NCBI GenBank assembly: GCA_023388535.1 | Contig: JAEWFZ010000038.1 | Location: forward strand, 62,001-126,000 | DNA length: 64,000 nucleotides | Origin: Bacillota bacterium | GTDB taxonomy: Bacteria > Bacillota_I > Bacilli_A > Erysipelotrichales > Erysipelotrichaceae | Direction: 5' to 3' | In this document: piece after piece, positions 17,365-26,188 of the stretch | Layout of the letters: every line of letters begins with the position of its first letter | Position numbering within the stretch: position 1 is the first letter of the stretch | Notes under the pieces: model-generated | The model's input: the letters and a program-made list of their open reading frames with translations, nothing else | What the model was told of the DNA's origin: nothing | Databases searched by the model: none | Translations under genes and position numbers: made by a program

Positions 17365-17470
17365 AAAAAGTAATAAAAATGCATTAATTCCAATAAAAGC
17401 GTGCTAAAAAACTTGGAAATTTATATTATTCACTGCAAGCTAAGCATCGGTAACGATAGATCCGATAGTG

Positions 17471-17799
17471 GATTTTGTATAGTATTCTTTAAAACCTAAA
17501 GGAAAATCACTTCCATATTTAGAGAAAAGCTCTTGTTTCTTTAGGGTAAAATCCGTCGTCTAATCGGGTAGATGTACGTTCTTGAATCGATCTTGGTTCA
17601 AGGTTTAAAAAATCTATGATAATATCAATCATGAAAGGTCCTCCTATGTTTTATGTTGACAACTAAATCATAACGAGGACCTTTCATTTTTAAATACTTA
17701 TTACTAAAATTCGGGTTTGATTAGTAAAATGAAACTGGTTTCTGAAACCCTGAACTTATTTAAAGCCTCAGTTTTACTCAAAACTTATTTAAACATTCT
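17471..17799 (-). mobile_element. Decayed 5' remnant of the same ISL3-type element
   Basis: From about 17471 the sequence follows positions 462-779 of the window. It retains the first codons of the transposase (ATG at 17632, codon 14 AGA), the RBS-sequestering hairpin (17633-17685) and the IS end. The transposase part has internal deletions (for example around 17545) and stops matching after about 60 codons. Relative to the first copy the terminal part has an extra ~18 bases that duplicate acttatttaaa. No intact product is possible. The bases 17365-17470 hold no recognised element. Confidence 0.75.
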
Positions 17800-17818
17800 A
17801 CTTTTCATGTATATTACT

Positions 17819-17917
17819 ATAACTAACTACAGATTACTTGAAGATTAAAACAATCAAAAATAATGTTTTTAGGTTAAATGCAATAATCCATTGTATTTAA
17901 AATGGGAAAGAACAGAT
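17819..17917 (+). repeat. Direct repeat copy A flanking the padR cassette
   Basis: About 98 bases that recur at 19541-19638 at roughly 80 percent identity, including acttgaag, aaaacaat, aggttaaa and gcaataa. Copy A lies between the IS remnant and the padR promoter; copy B lies directly upstream of the rpsF promoter. Confidence 0.75.
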
Positions 17918-17929
17918 TCTATTTTATAC

Positions 17930-17958
17930 TTGACACATACTACGTGAGACGATATACT
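17930..17958 (+). promoter_or_regulatory. SigA promoter of the padR operon
   Basis: TTGACA (17930-17935) and TATACT (17953-17958) are separated by 17 bases, a textbook housekeeping promoter. The flanking region is where PadR autoregulation would be expected, but I do not see a convincing dyad operator. Confidence 0.7.
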
Positions 17959-18020
17959 ATAACCGAAAATATAAACGATAGATATTACTAAGTGTTAATG
18001 CTTACAAAGGATGTGATTAA

Positions 18021-18365
18021 GTGATAGAAATAGATGAACTGAAAAAACAGATTCCTTTAACAGAAACAGCCTTTCTTGTTTTATTAGCGATGTTTAAAGT
18101 TAATCATGGTTATGGGGTGCTTCAAATGGTTGAATCGTTAACTAAGGGGAGGGTTGTATTTGGCCCAGGTACATTATATGGAGCCATTAGTAATTTAAGT
18201 AAAAAGGGATGGATAGAATTTGTTAATGAAGACAAAGAAAACAGACGTAAAGAATATGTAGTGACACAAGCGGGTAAAGAACTAGTTTATTTAGAATTAG
18301 AAAGAATGAAACACATTGTTGAAGAAGGTTATAAAATTATAAGAGAGGAAGATGAGCTATCATGA
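18021..18365 (+). CDS. PadR family transcriptional regulator
   Basis: A 114-residue PadR regulator: winged helix with TETAFLVLLAMFKVNHGYGVLQMVE, then GPGTLYGAISNLSKKGWIEF and the wing RRKEYVVTQAGKELV. The start is GTG at 18021 with AAAGGATG upstream. Small PadR proteins paired with a DUF2812 membrane protein form a recurrent two-gene unit in Bacillota in which PadR represses its own operon until a membrane or drug signal arrives; that role is inferred from family context. It overlaps the next gene by four bases. Confidence 0.9.
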   Translation: MIEIDELKKQIPLTETAFLVLLAMFKVNHGYGVLQMVESLTKGRVVFGPGTLYGAISNLSKKGWIEFVNEDKENRRKEYVVTQAGKELVYLELERMKHIVEEGYKIIREEDELS

Positions 18366-18994
18366 AAAAGTTTATCAAATTCTTTTTTAATCCTATTGAG
18401 GATAGAGAATTATATTTAAATGACATGGCTTCCAAAGGGTTCCAACTCGAAAAAAGCGGGTCTATTGTACAAAAATTTTCTAAATCAGAGAAGGCTAATA
18501 TTCATTATACGGTACAGTATATTGGGAATATGAGTAATAAGGAAAGACAAGAATATATGGATTTCGTCGAAAGTCTTAATTTGAGAGTTTTCTTTGCGCC
18601 ATTTAATGTTGGAAAGCTAGCGATAGGCAATATAAAATATAGACCTTATAACAGAGGAAGAAGTAGTTTAGCGACAACATCAGGTATGATCAACCGTGAA
18701 ATTATGATTATTGAATCAAACGGAAACGAGAAAATTCCGGTATTTACTGATGACTCAAGTAAGTATGATGATCTTCTTCGCAGAAAAGCTCCTTATAGGT
18801 ACCTAGCCTTAGTATCTTTGCTTTTTATTGTATTAGGACTCACTCGCTTCCAAGGAAATTTTTTAGAAAGAACTTTTATTAGCTATAGACCACTTGATAA
18901 TTATCCCCTAGTATGGACCGTTGTTGGCTTTATTTTATTGCTAATTTCTTTGGTAAACCTTTATAGGTTAAATAAGATGACAAAAAATATTTGA
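18362..18994 (+). CDS. DUF2812 domain membrane protein
   Basis: The 210-residue protein has the DUF2812 opening (FFNPIEDRELYLNDMASKGFQLEK), a soluble part to about residue 140, and two C-terminal hydrophobic helices (about 148-166 and 180-200). The DUF2812 family is regularly encoded beside PadR regulators and is thought to be part of envelope stress or antimicrobial responses; its biochemistry is unknown. It overlaps padR by four bases and is followed 13 bases later by a lipoprotein gene. Confidence 0.75.
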   Translation: MKKFIKFFFNPIEDRELYLNDMASKGFQLEKSGSIVQKFSKSEKANIHYTVQYIGNMSNKERQEYMDFVESLNLRVFFAPFNVGKLAIGNIKYRPYNRGRSSLATTSGMINREIMIIESNGNEKIPVFTDDSSKYDDLLRRKAPYRYLALVSLLFIVLGLTRFQGNFLERTFISYRPLDNYPLVWTVVGFILLLISLVNLYRLNKMTKNI

Positions 18995-19007
18995 AGGAGG
19001 TAGCGAA

Positions 19008-19403
19008 GTGAAAAAAAGGAATAAGGCGGTAATTGCCACCGTAGTTTTAGTTATAACTATGTTGATTTGTACGGCGTGTGAAAGAGGTAGTTATACAATT
19101 CGTGATGGTGAGCTAAAACATGAAGAAAACTTGTATAAAGGGGAATATAAAAGATTTGATGGCCACATAGAGTATTCATTGGGACAATTGGAAAAAATCG
19201 ATCTGAAGTACTCAGTTGTTACAAAATCGGGGGAGTTAAAAATATATATCCTCGATGAACAGAAAAATGTAGTCAAGTCGATAGTAGAAATAGCAGGTGG
19301 AGACGGTGAGATAAAAGAAAGATTTCAAAAGGAACAAAAAGTTATACTTAAGATTGAGGGGAACAAACACGAAGGAAGTTATTTACTTGAATTACTTCAA
19401 TAA
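19008..19403 (+). CDS. Small lipoprotein, third gene of the padR cassette
   Basis: A 131-residue product starting at GTG 19008 after a strong GAAGGAGGT site. The signal peptide ends in the lipobox LICTAC. The mature part has beta-rich segments (KIDLKYSVVTKSGELKIYILDE, with a matching strand near the C terminus) like a small sandwich domain. No family is recognised. Its place in the operon suggests a surface effector or sensor linked to the DUF2812 protein. Confidence 0.7.
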   Translation: MKKRNKAVIATVVLVITMLICTACERGSYTIRDGELKHEENLYKGEYKRFDGHIEYSLGQLEKIDLKYSVVTKSGELKIYILDEQKNVVKSIVEIAGGDGEIKERFQKEQKVILKIEGNKHEGSYLLELLQ

Positions 19404-19540
19404 ATAGTGAAAAAGAAGGATTAATTAAAATAAAATATCTATAAAAGTGAAGTGATGATTATGTTCAATTTCATATATTGAATAATGATGCGATCTCGCA
19501 TCGTCATATGTTTTAACATAAGACTTTTTTCTAACTGACG

Positions 19541-19638
19541 ATAACCTAACTACTGTTTACTTGAAGTTTAAAACAATTAAAAACAACGTTTTCAGGTTAA
19601 ACGCAATAACCTATTGAATTTAGAGTGGAAAATAACAA
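19541..19638 (+). repeat. Direct repeat copy B upstream of rpsF
   Basis: Matches 17819-17917 over its whole length with scattered substitutions and no large gap. Same orientation, so the two copies bracket the padR-DUF2812-lipoprotein cassette. Confidence 0.75.
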
Positions 19639-19705
19639 AAAAGCAATCAAATATTGGTTTTTTAAGCAAAACTATGGTAAACTACCATAGCGAATAAATA
19701 TTTTA

Positions 19706-19742
19706 TTCCTTGCTCAAATGAGCCGTTAGACCAAAAGGAGGT
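19706..19742 (+). ncRNA. Putative S6:S18-binding leader motif of rpsF
   Basis: Just before rpsF the RNA can form an outer helix CCTT/AAGG and an inner hairpin GCTC/GAGC, with CCG directly on the 3' side of the inner helix and the Shine-Dalgarno AAAGGAGG in the outer 3' arm. This layout agrees with the known autoregulatory motif bound by the S6:S18 complex. The assignment is from hand folding; exact base pairs around the CCG are uncertain. Confidence 0.45.
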
Positions 19743-19749
19743 GTAGTGA

Positions 19750-20043
19750 ATGAATAAGTATGAACTTATGTACATCGTAAACGTGAATGTAGACGATGCT
19801 CAGCGCGCTGAGTTAATCGAACGCTTACACGCTATTCTCACTGACAATGGAGCTACCATTGAAAAAGTTGATGAATGGGGATTACGAGAATTTGCTTATG
19901 AAATTAACTTTCAAAAGCAAGGGTACTACGTCGTAACGACCTTTAGTTCAACCCCAGAAGCTTTGGATGAATTCCGTCGCTTGGTTCGAATTAATAAAAA
20001 CGTCGTTCGTCATATGATTGTCCGTTTAGATCAGGAGATTTAG
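19750..20043 (+). CDS. rpsF: 30S ribosomal protein bS6
   Basis: A 97-residue bS6 beginning MNKYELMYIVNVNVDD and containing EWGLREFAYEINFQKQGYYV, the typical S6 pattern. bS6 binds with bS18 to the central domain of 16S rRNA. It starts at ATG 19750 after AAAGGAGG and is followed one base later by ssb and then rpsR, the classical rpsF-ssb-rpsR operon. Confidence 0.97.
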   Translation: MNKYELMYIVNVNVDDAQRAELIERLHAILTDNGATIEKVDEWGLREFAYEINFQKQGYYVVTTFSSTPEALDEFRRLVRINKNVVRHMIVRLDQEI

Positions 20044-20044
20044 T

Positions 20045-20506
20045 ATGAACAAAGCTATTTTAATCGGTAGACTTACCAAGGATATCGAACTTAAAAAAAC
20101 TCAATCCGGAACTTCAGTAACCTCGTTTACTGTCGCTGTAAATCGAACCTATCAATCTCAGGATTCAAATCAGCCAACCGCTGACTTCATTAATTGTGTG
20201 GCGTGGAATCGCACCGCTGAATTAATGGCCCAATACGTTGGTAAAGGATCACAAGTGGCAATCGAAGGACGAATTCAAACTCGCAATTACGAAAACCAAG
20301 AAGGACGTCGCGTATATGTGACCGAAATCGTGGCCGATCGTGTACAATTCTTAGACTCAAGGGGTTCACGCCCAGCTAGTGGCTATCAAGCCGATAGTCC
20401 ATCCAGCTATTCAAGCTATCAAGAACCAAGTTCTTCAAGCTATGAGTCCAACGAATACGACGAAGAACCAATCCTAGACATCGCTAGTGATGACTTACCA
20501 TTCTAA
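20045..20506 (+). CDS. ssb: Single-stranded DNA-binding protein SSB
   Basis: 153 residues: N-terminal OB fold (MNKAILIGRLTKDIELK, FINCVAWNRTAELMAQYVGKG, VAIEGRIQTRNYENQEG), a Ser/Tyr-rich linker and the acidic tip ending DDLPF that recruits repair and replication proteins. The location between rpsF and rpsR is the usual one for the main SSB of Bacillota. Confidence 0.97.
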   Translation: MNKAILIGRLTKDIELKKTQSGTSVTSFTVAVNRTYQSQDSNQPTADFINCVAWNRTAELMAQYVGKGSQVAIEGRIQTRNYENQEGRRVYVTEIVADRVQFLDSRGSRPASGYQADSPSSYSSYQEPSSSSYESNEYDEEPILDIASDDLPF

Positions 20507-20525
20507 CTTATAGAAAGGATTTACT

Positions 20526-20756
20526 ATGTCATTTAGAAAACATCGCACAGGACGTCGTAAAGTTTGTTATTTTACAAAAAACAACGTTAAATATATTGAC
20601 TATAAAGATACCGAACTCTTAAATCGTTTTATCTCCGCTAATGGAAAAATAATCCCAAGAAGAGTAACCGGAACTTCTGCGAAATATCAACGCCCACTCG
20701 CGGTTGCCATCAAACGCGCTCGCGAAATGGCACTCATCCCTTACGTTAAGGAATAA
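20526..20756 (+). CDS. rpsR: 30S ribosomal protein bS18
   Basis: 76 residues with KVCYFTKNNVKYIDYKD and PRRVTGTSAKYQRPLA, the bS18 signature. Only one Cys is present in the N-terminal motif, so this is the zinc-independent form. AGAAAGGA precedes the ATG. The terminator hairpin starts within the stop codon region. Confidence 0.97.
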   Translation: MSFRKHRTGRRKVCYFTKNNVKYIDYKDTELLNRFISANGKIIPRRVTGTSAKYQRPLAVAIKRAREMALIPYVKE

Positions 20757-20776
20757 CCTCTTCTCAGAGGTTTTTT
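20755..20776 (+). terminator. Terminator after rpsR overlapping the next gene's Shine-Dalgarno
   Basis: AACCTCT (20755-20761) pairs with AGAGGTT (20766-20772) before a T run. The 3' arm AGAGG is also the only Shine-Dalgarno for the ATG at 20780, so read-through messages would have that site folded away. Confidence 0.75.
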
Positions 20777-20779
20777 AAT

Positions 20780-21688
20780 ATGAAAACTACAAAAAATCTA
20801 GCCTATAGCGCTATGATCATGGCCTTAATCGGTGCTTTTCTCTTAGTCGATCGCCTTTTTGGCTCAGCTTTATTAGCCTTTTTACAATTTTTAATCCCAC
20901 TACCTTTTGCTTATTACACGGTACAACATGGCAATCGCAATGGATTAATCCTTCTCTTAGCTACAATTTTAATGAGCGTAATTGTCTCCACCATTATTGG
21001 GATAATTAGTGTCGCCCTCTATGGTTTAATGGGTTGGTTGTATGGTGTATTTGTCAATCGTGGCGCTAATCGTTTACAACTCTTAGGTTTATCTTTTTTA
21101 GTTAACTTGGTAATTATCATCATCACCATGTTTGCTTTGGGGTCGATCATGGGATATGGCACGATCGCCGAACAAGTCGCTTATTTAGAAGAACTAATGG
21201 TATCTACCTTTGCGACCTTTGGTCTTGAAAAAGCTCTGGTCGACAAATTCTTGAAACCAATTTTCTATATATCAACGATCTTGACCGCTTTCTTAGAAGC
21301 ATACTTAGTCCATACCGTTTATTTAATTCTCAATATGAGACTGAAAAAACCTTTACCAGAAACTATGAAGCTAAGTGAGGTAAAGTGGCCGAAAAGCAGC
21401 GGATATATTGCTTTATTAGGTTTATTGGGGATAGTTGTTTTACCACAGATTCAATTGGAACCGGTGGTTGAAGAAATAGGCTGGTTTATTACCATTTTGG
21501 CTCGCGGTTATTTAATCTTTCATGGTATTTTGTTTTTCTATCGGATTAAGAATAAACCAATTTATCGCAAGTTAGGCTTTTATAGTATAATATTGGTAAT
21601 CTTATTACCAAATCTTTTAGGATTACCGATGGCTATCCTAGGTTTTCTAGCTCTTGTTAGTGATTTGGTAGATCGTTTATCTCAGTAA
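20780..21688 (+). CDS. DUF2232 (YybS-like) membrane protein
   Basis: A 302-residue protein with about eight hydrophobic segments, opening KTTKNLAYSAMIMALIGAFLL, a pattern shared by YybS/DUF2232 proteins and some energy-coupling S components. In Bacillus yybS lies directly upstream of gdpP and rplI, as here. The function is unknown. Translation probably depends on the AGAGG that lies in the preceding terminator stem. Confidence 0.8.
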   Translation: MKTTKNLAYSAMIMALIGAFLLVDRLFGSALLAFLQFLIPLPFAYYTVQHGNRNGLILLLATILMSVIVSTIIGIISVALYGLMGWLYGVFVNRGANRLQLLGLSFLVNLVIIIITMFALGSIMGYGTIAEQVAYLEELMVSTFATFGLEKALVDKFLKPIFYISTILTAFLEAYLVHTVYLILNMRLKKPLPETMKLSEVKWPKSSGYIALLGLLGIVVLPQIQLEPVVEEIGWFITILARGYLIFHGILFFYRIKNKPIYRKLGFYSIILVILLPNLLGLPMAILGFLALVSDLVDRLSQ

Positions 21689-21697
21689 AGGAGCATT

Positions 21698-23668
21698 ATG
21701 AGCCAGCAGTTTGACCGTTTAAGAACTTCATTATTTATTTTCTTTATCCTTCAATTGGTCATTATTTTGTTGGGTTATTTTTTCTTTTTTAGCTATTTAT
21801 ATCTATTGGAATTTGTTCTATTAATTGTCAATGGATTTGTTTTATTCATGTCCTTTATCTACTATCAACAAGAATCTACTTCGCGAGCGGTACGGATTCA
21901 ATCGGTTTTAGGCAAAGAATCGATGAATGCGTTCTTGTTTGGTAAAGTCGGTATTGTCACTTATGATGACTCAAATCTAGTTGAATGGATGAGTGAAATT
22001 TTCGACGACAGTCAGCTAGTTTACATCGGTCAACGCGTGACTACCTGGATGCCAGATTTACTTCCTTTAATAAAGGGTAGTGTTGACGAGGTACAACTGA
22101 AACATCAGGATATTATCTATAAGGTTGCTCGTCATCCTGGAGCGCGTTTGCTGTTTTTTAAAGACATTACCGAAGAAACCGCCCTTCTAGAACAGTTTAA
22201 AGCCAATCAAGTCGTTTTAGGTTTAATCCATCTCGATAACTACGACGACGAAACTCAATACGAGGATGAACAACAAATTGGACTCATCGATTTACAGTTA
22301 AGACAACCCGTTGTAAATTGGGCGAAAGAAAACGGCATGTATCTAAGACGGATACGAGCGGATCGTTTTTTAGTTGTACTTAACGAAGAAATCTTTTCAA
22401 AAATTGTCAAAGAAGGTTTTAGTATTTCCAACTATATTCGAAAAACAGCGGATACTTACGATTTAGCAATCACTTTATCGATGGGCTTTGGGTTTGGCTC
22501 ACAAGTCTTCTCGGAATTAGAAGATATGAGTAATCGTGCCTTGGCTTTGGCTCAAGGCCGTGGTGGAGACCAGATTGCGGTAATGAAACAAGGCGAAGAA
22601 ATCGTCTATTACGGAACCAGTTCAGAAACCGCTGAAAAAGGTTCTAAGGTCAGAGTACGGGTGATGGCGCATAGTTTTAGAGATTTAGCCATGAATAGCC
22701 CGAAAGTAATGATCATCGGCCATCGAGAAATGGATTTCGACTGCTTTGGGGCAGCGATTGGTCTAAGTCGAATTATTCAATCCTACCAAAAGAATACCTA
22801 TATTGTTTTAGGAAGTGGTGGAATTGAAGCTAAGCTTGAAGAAACAATCGAAGCTAACTATGAACATCTTCAAGAAGGCCATCGCTTTATTGATGAAGCT
22901 ACCGCCAAAGAAATGATTAATCCCAATACGTTATTAATCTTAGTAGATCATCATTTAGCCCGCATCTCCGGTAGTCCTGATCTAATTCCTTTGTCTAAGA
23001 AAATAGCCATCATCGACCATCACCGACGGATGCGTAATTTCGAGTTTAATCCAATTTTAGCTTATATTGAAACCGGATCATCCTCGACGACGGAAATGGT
23101 AGCGGAATTCTTTAATTATCAACGCAAAGAGATTACCATGTCTTCTTTAGAAGCCACGATTATGTTGGCGGGAATGATTGTCGATACCAACCATTTCAGA
23201 ACCCATACAGGAACACGAACCTTTGAAGCGGCTTCGGTTCTTAAGGAAATGGGGGCCGATCCAACGGTAGCGGACAGTTTCTTAAGGGATGATTTTGAAG
23301 AATTTGATCAGCGAGCCAGTATCTTAAATACGGCACAACTTCACGGAGCCTATATCTTAGCGAGTGTTGATTACAAAGTCTCTCGCTCAATGGTAGCCCA
23401 GGTCGCCAATCAATTATTACAAATACAAGGCGTTATGGCTTCCTTTGTCATAGCCCCTATAGATAAACAACAAACGGGCATCTCGGCTCGATCCAATGGT
23501 CAGGTAAACGTTCAATTGATTATGGAAGCGTTAGGTGGTGGGGGTCACTTTACCATCGCGGCGGCGCAATTAGAAAAATCAGTCGACGAAGTCAAACAAG
23601 AATTAATAAGAACTTTAGATGAATTCGATCAAAAACAACAAATGAATATAGAGGAGGAAGAAGAATGA
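21698..23668 (+). CDS. gdpP: Cyclic di-AMP phosphodiesterase GdpP
   Basis: The 656-residue length and domain order match GdpP: two N-terminal transmembrane helices, a PAS-like segment, a degenerate GGDEF domain (ending near SMGFGFGS) and a DHH/DHHA1 phosphodiesterase with GHREMDFDCFG, LVDHHLAR, IDHHRRM and GGGGHFTIAA. It hydrolyses c-di-AMP to pApA and so affects potassium, osmolyte and wall homeostasis. Its stop overlaps the rplI start by four bases. Confidence 0.95.
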   Translation: MSQQFDRLRTSLFIFFILQLVIILLGYFFFFSYLYLLEFVLLIVNGFVLFMSFIYYQQESTSRAVRIQSVLGKESMNAFLFGKVGIVTYDDSNLVEWMSEIFDDSQLVYIGQRVTTWMPDLLPLIKGSVDEVQLKHQDIIYKVARHPGARLLFFKDITEETALLEQFKANQVVLGLIHLDNYDDETQYEDEQQIGLIDLQLRQPVVNWAKENGMYLRRIRADRFLVVLNEEIFSKIVKEGFSISNYIRKTADTYDLAITLSMGFGFGSQVFSELEDMSNRALALAQGRGGDQIAVMKQGEEIVYYGTSSETAEKGSKVRVRVMAHSFRDLAMNSPKVMIIGHREMDFDCFGAAIGLSRIIQSYQKNTYIVLGSGGIEAKLEETIEANYEHLQEGHRFIDEATAKEMINPNTLLILVDHHLARISGSPDLIPLSKKIAIIDHHRRMRNFEFNPILAYIETGSSSTTEMVAEFFNYQRKEITMSSLEATIMLAGMIVDTNHFRTHTGTRTFEAASVLKEMGADPTVADSFLRDDFEEFDQRASILNTAQLHGAYILASVDYKVSRSMVAQVANQLLQIQGVMASFVIAPIDKQQTGISARSNGQVNVQLIMEALGGGGHFTIAAAQLEKSVDEVKQELIRTLDEFDQKQQMNIEEEEE

Positions 23669-24114
23669 AAGTAATACTATTAAAAGATGTAAAAAATGTC
23701 GGTAAAAAAGGAGATATCGTCGATGTGGCGGATGGTTATGCCAGCAATTTCTTACTTCCACGAAAACTTGCGGTAGTATCCTCAAGCGCAAACGTCAGTC
23801 AACTGGAGCAATCTAAACAGGCTGAAAAAGAAAAACAAAAACAACTAAAAAAAGAAGCTCAAGAATTAGCTAAAACATTAAAAGAAAAAGTTGTAAAGAC
23901 CCAATTAACGGTCGGAAAAGACGGAAGAGTCTTTGGTTCGATTTCGATGAAACAAGTTGCCGAAGAATTACTCAAACAGCACGATATCGAAGTCGATCGT
24001 CGTAAAATCAAACAAACCACACCGATTAGTGATTTAGGTTATACCGATATTGATATTGAACTATATAAAGGAGTCATGGCTCAAATCCGAGTCCATGTCA
24101 GTGAAAAAGAATGA
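23665..24114 (+). CDS. rplI: 50S ribosomal protein bL9
   Basis: 149 residues with the bL9 opening (MKVILLKDVKNVGKKGDIV, GYASNFLLPRKLAV), a long central helix rich in Lys/Glu/Gln and the C-terminal domain with GRVFGSISMKQVAEEL. GAGGAGGAAGAA of the gdpP end supplies the ribosome binding site. It overlaps dnaB by four bases. Confidence 0.97.
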   Translation: MKVILLKDVKNVGKKGDIVDVADGYASNFLLPRKLAVVSSSANVSQLEQSKQAEKEKQKQLKKEAQELAKTLKEKVVKTQLTVGKDGRVFGSISMKQVAEELLKQHDIEVDRRKIKQTTPISDLGYTDIDIELYKGVMAQIRVHVSEKE

Positions 24115-25448
24115 GTCAAAACTATCCTCATAATATCGAAGTAGAACAAGCTCTATTAGGTGCTTTAATGGTGTTTGATGGCTCAATCGTTACGGTTTTA
24201 GAAGAAAATTTAGTGCCGGAGAGTTTTTATAACGCGCGTCATCAAATTATCTTTCGTTCAATGCGCGAATTGTATCAACGCAAATCACCGACCGATTTCA
24301 CGACCTTATACGCGTATTTAGATTCTAAAGAAGCGTTAAATTCTATCGGAGGTTTGGATTATTTAACCGTATTGTCAAAAAATGCAGGAACCAAAAACAA
24401 TATCAAACATTTAACCTCGCTGGTTTTAGAAAAGGCACAATTAAGAAACTTAATTGATTCCAGTAAAGAAATCATCGAATTAGCGACTTCCGCACAGCCA
24501 TTAGATGAAATTTTAGATAATGCGGAAACTTCATTATTACAAGTCACTCGTAATCGTAATACCGCTGATTTTAGAACGGTTTTTGATGTCACCAACCGAG
24601 TGGTTGAGATTACTAAAGAATTATCAGTTCGAAAAAATCCGATTACTGGCTTAAAAACAAACTTCGAGGAATTTGACCGCATCACCCACGGCCTACAACG
24701 CGGCGATTTATTGATTCTGGCTGCTCGACCAGCGATGGGGAAAACGGCTTTTGCTTTGAATTTAGCGTTAAACACCGCTATTAATAATCCCGAGTATTCG
24801 GTGGCTTTATTCTCTTTAGAGATGCCGGCTGAACATCTAGTGAATCGGATGATATCAACCCGCGGTCAGATACCGGGCGATCATTTAAGAACCGGCTATT
24901 TAAATAAAAACGAATGGAACGCCTTTAACCATGCGGCGGATACTCTAAAACAACAAAAGATTTTCATAGATGATTCCGGATATATTAAAACCACCGATAT
25001 CTTTTCTAAGTGTCGAAAATTAGCCAACGATGAAAATCTAGGTTTGATTATCATCGACTATATACAATTGATTTCCTCCAGCAGTGAACGCGATAATCGT
25101 CAGGAACAAGTATCCAAGATTTCTCGTGAACTAAAAGGATTAGCTCGAGAATTGGATGTTCCAGTGGTGGCTTTAAGTCAGTTGTCACGTCAAGTTGAAT
25201 CCAGACAGGACAAGCGTCCTATCTTATCGGACTTAAGAGAATCGGGTTCTTTGGAGCAGGATGCGGATATTGTTATGATGCTCTATCGCGATTCCTACTA
25301 TAAGAAATCCGAAAATGATGAACCTGCGCCTTTAGTGGAAGAGGTAGAATTGGAAATCGCTAAGCATCGTAATGGGGCTACCGGTACGCTTAAATTCCAA
25401 TTTCAATCCAACACCGGAGCCTTTACAACCATGGTGGAACGCTTTTAA
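24111..25448 (+). CDS. dnaB: Replicative DNA helicase DnaB
   Basis: 445 residues with the N-terminal DnaB domain (PHNIEVEQALLGALM), linker and RecA-like helicase core: Walker A ARPAMGKTAFALN, ALFSLEMPAEHLVNRM, Walker B LGLIIIDYIQLIS, and the late SDLRESGSLEQDADIVMMLYRD. It unwinds DNA at the fork (named DnaC in Bacillus). The stop TAATG overlaps the walJ start by one base. Confidence 0.97.
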   Translation: MSQNYPHNIEVEQALLGALMVFDGSIVTVLEENLVPESFYNARHQIIFRSMRELYQRKSPTDFTTLYAYLDSKEALNSIGGLDYLTVLSKNAGTKNNIKHLTSLVLEKAQLRNLIDSSKEIIELATSAQPLDEILDNAETSLLQVTRNRNTADFRTVFDVTNRVVEITKELSVRKNPITGLKTNFEEFDRITHGLQRGDLLILAARPAMGKTAFALNLALNTAINNPEYSVALFSLEMPAEHLVNRMISTRGQIPGDHLRTGYLNKNEWNAFNHAADTLKQQKIFIDDSGYIKTTDIFSKCRKLANDENLGLIIIDYIQLISSSSERDNRQEQVSKISRELKGLARELDVPVVALSQLSRQVESRQDKRPILSDLRESGSLEQDADIVMMLYRDSYYKKSENDEPAPLVEEVELEIAKHRNGATGTLKFQFQSNTGAFTTMVERF

Positions 25449-26188
25449 TGAAATTTCATTTACTCGCTTCCGGCTCTAAGGGTAATGCTTGCATTATCGA
25501 GAGTCGTTTATCAAAAATAATGATTGATGTTGGTTCAACACAATCGTATCTAAAAACCCGTTTCATAGAAATGGGTTTTAAACGTAGTGATTTGGATGCG
25601 GTTTTATTAACGCACGATCACATCGATCATATTTCACAGTTAAATAGTTTTAAACATTTACCGCTTTATGCTCCATTTGTTTTAAAAAATGGCGTCCAGG
25701 CCACCATGGTAAGACCGTATGAGATTTTTCGTATCAACGAATTAACAATATTACCGATAGAGCTTTCGCACGATCGAGATATAACGGTCGGCTATGTAAT
25801 CGATGATGGCAATAAAAAACTAGTATACTTAACCGATACTGGCTATGTTCGTAGTCAAGATTTACAACATATAAAGAATGCTAATTATTATATTATTGAA
25901 TCTAATTATGACCCTGAGTTATTAATGCTTACGCCACGTCCGTATCCTTTGAAGCAGCGAATCTTGTCCGATCGCGGCCATTTATCCAATGATGATTGTG
26001 GCTGGATATTGCGTCAAGTAATCGGGGAAAGGACTACGGAAATTGTATTAGCCCATATTTCTCAAGAGGCGAATACCCCGGAGATTGCTTTATCCTGTGT
26101 GGCTTCCTATTTAGATGCTAGTGACTATCAGGGTAGCCTAGTGGCGGCTCAGCAGTTTGAGGTAACTAGTGGAGGTAGTCATGATTAA
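25448..26188 (+). CDS. walJ: Metallo-beta-lactamase fold hydrolase WalJ (YycJ)
   Basis: 246 residues with the MBL metal motif LTHDHIDHISQL, the opening LLASGSKGNACIIE, YLTDTGYV and IESNYD, and the C-terminal LAHISQEANTPE. This is the WalJ/YycJ group, implicated in coordinating division with replication and in DNA repair nuclease activity. The usual walRK kinase pair is absent upstream; dnaB precedes it directly. The end overlaps rlmH by eight bases. Confidence 0.9.
   Translation: MKFHLLASGSKGNACIIESRLSKIMIDVGSTQSYLKTRFIEMGFKRSDLDAVLLTHDHIDHISQLNSFKHLPLYAPFVLKNGVQATMVRPYEIFRINELTILPIELSHDRDITVGYVIDDGNKKLVYLTDTGYVRSQDLQHIKNANYYIIESNYDPELLMLTPRPYPLKQRILSDRGHLSNDDCGWILRQVIGERTTEIVLAHISQEANTPEIALSCVASYLDASDYQGSLVAAQQFEVTSGGSHD

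Larger units (their letters stand above)
19404..19749 (+). other. Intergenic region between the padR cassette and rpsF
   Basis: This 346-base gap holds a short GC-rich hairpin (GATGCGA/TCGCATC, 19487-19502) without a clear T run, direct repeat copy B (19541-19638), a weak rpsF promoter region with an inverted repeat CTATGG/CCATAG near 19670-19690, and the putative S6:S18 leader motif. I see no small gene in it. Confidence 0.5.

Noticed and set aside
19487..19502. GATGCGA/TCGCATC hairpin as terminator of the padR cassette
   Set aside because: The stem is good but no T run follows, so I only mention it in the intergenic entry.
17365..19749. Prophage or integrative element
   Set aside because: Only an IS remnant, a repeat pair and a three-gene cassette are present; no integrase, tRNA or phage genes.
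24359..24775. Minus-strand frame inside dnaB
   Set aside because: Entirely within a highly conserved gene and without recognisable features.
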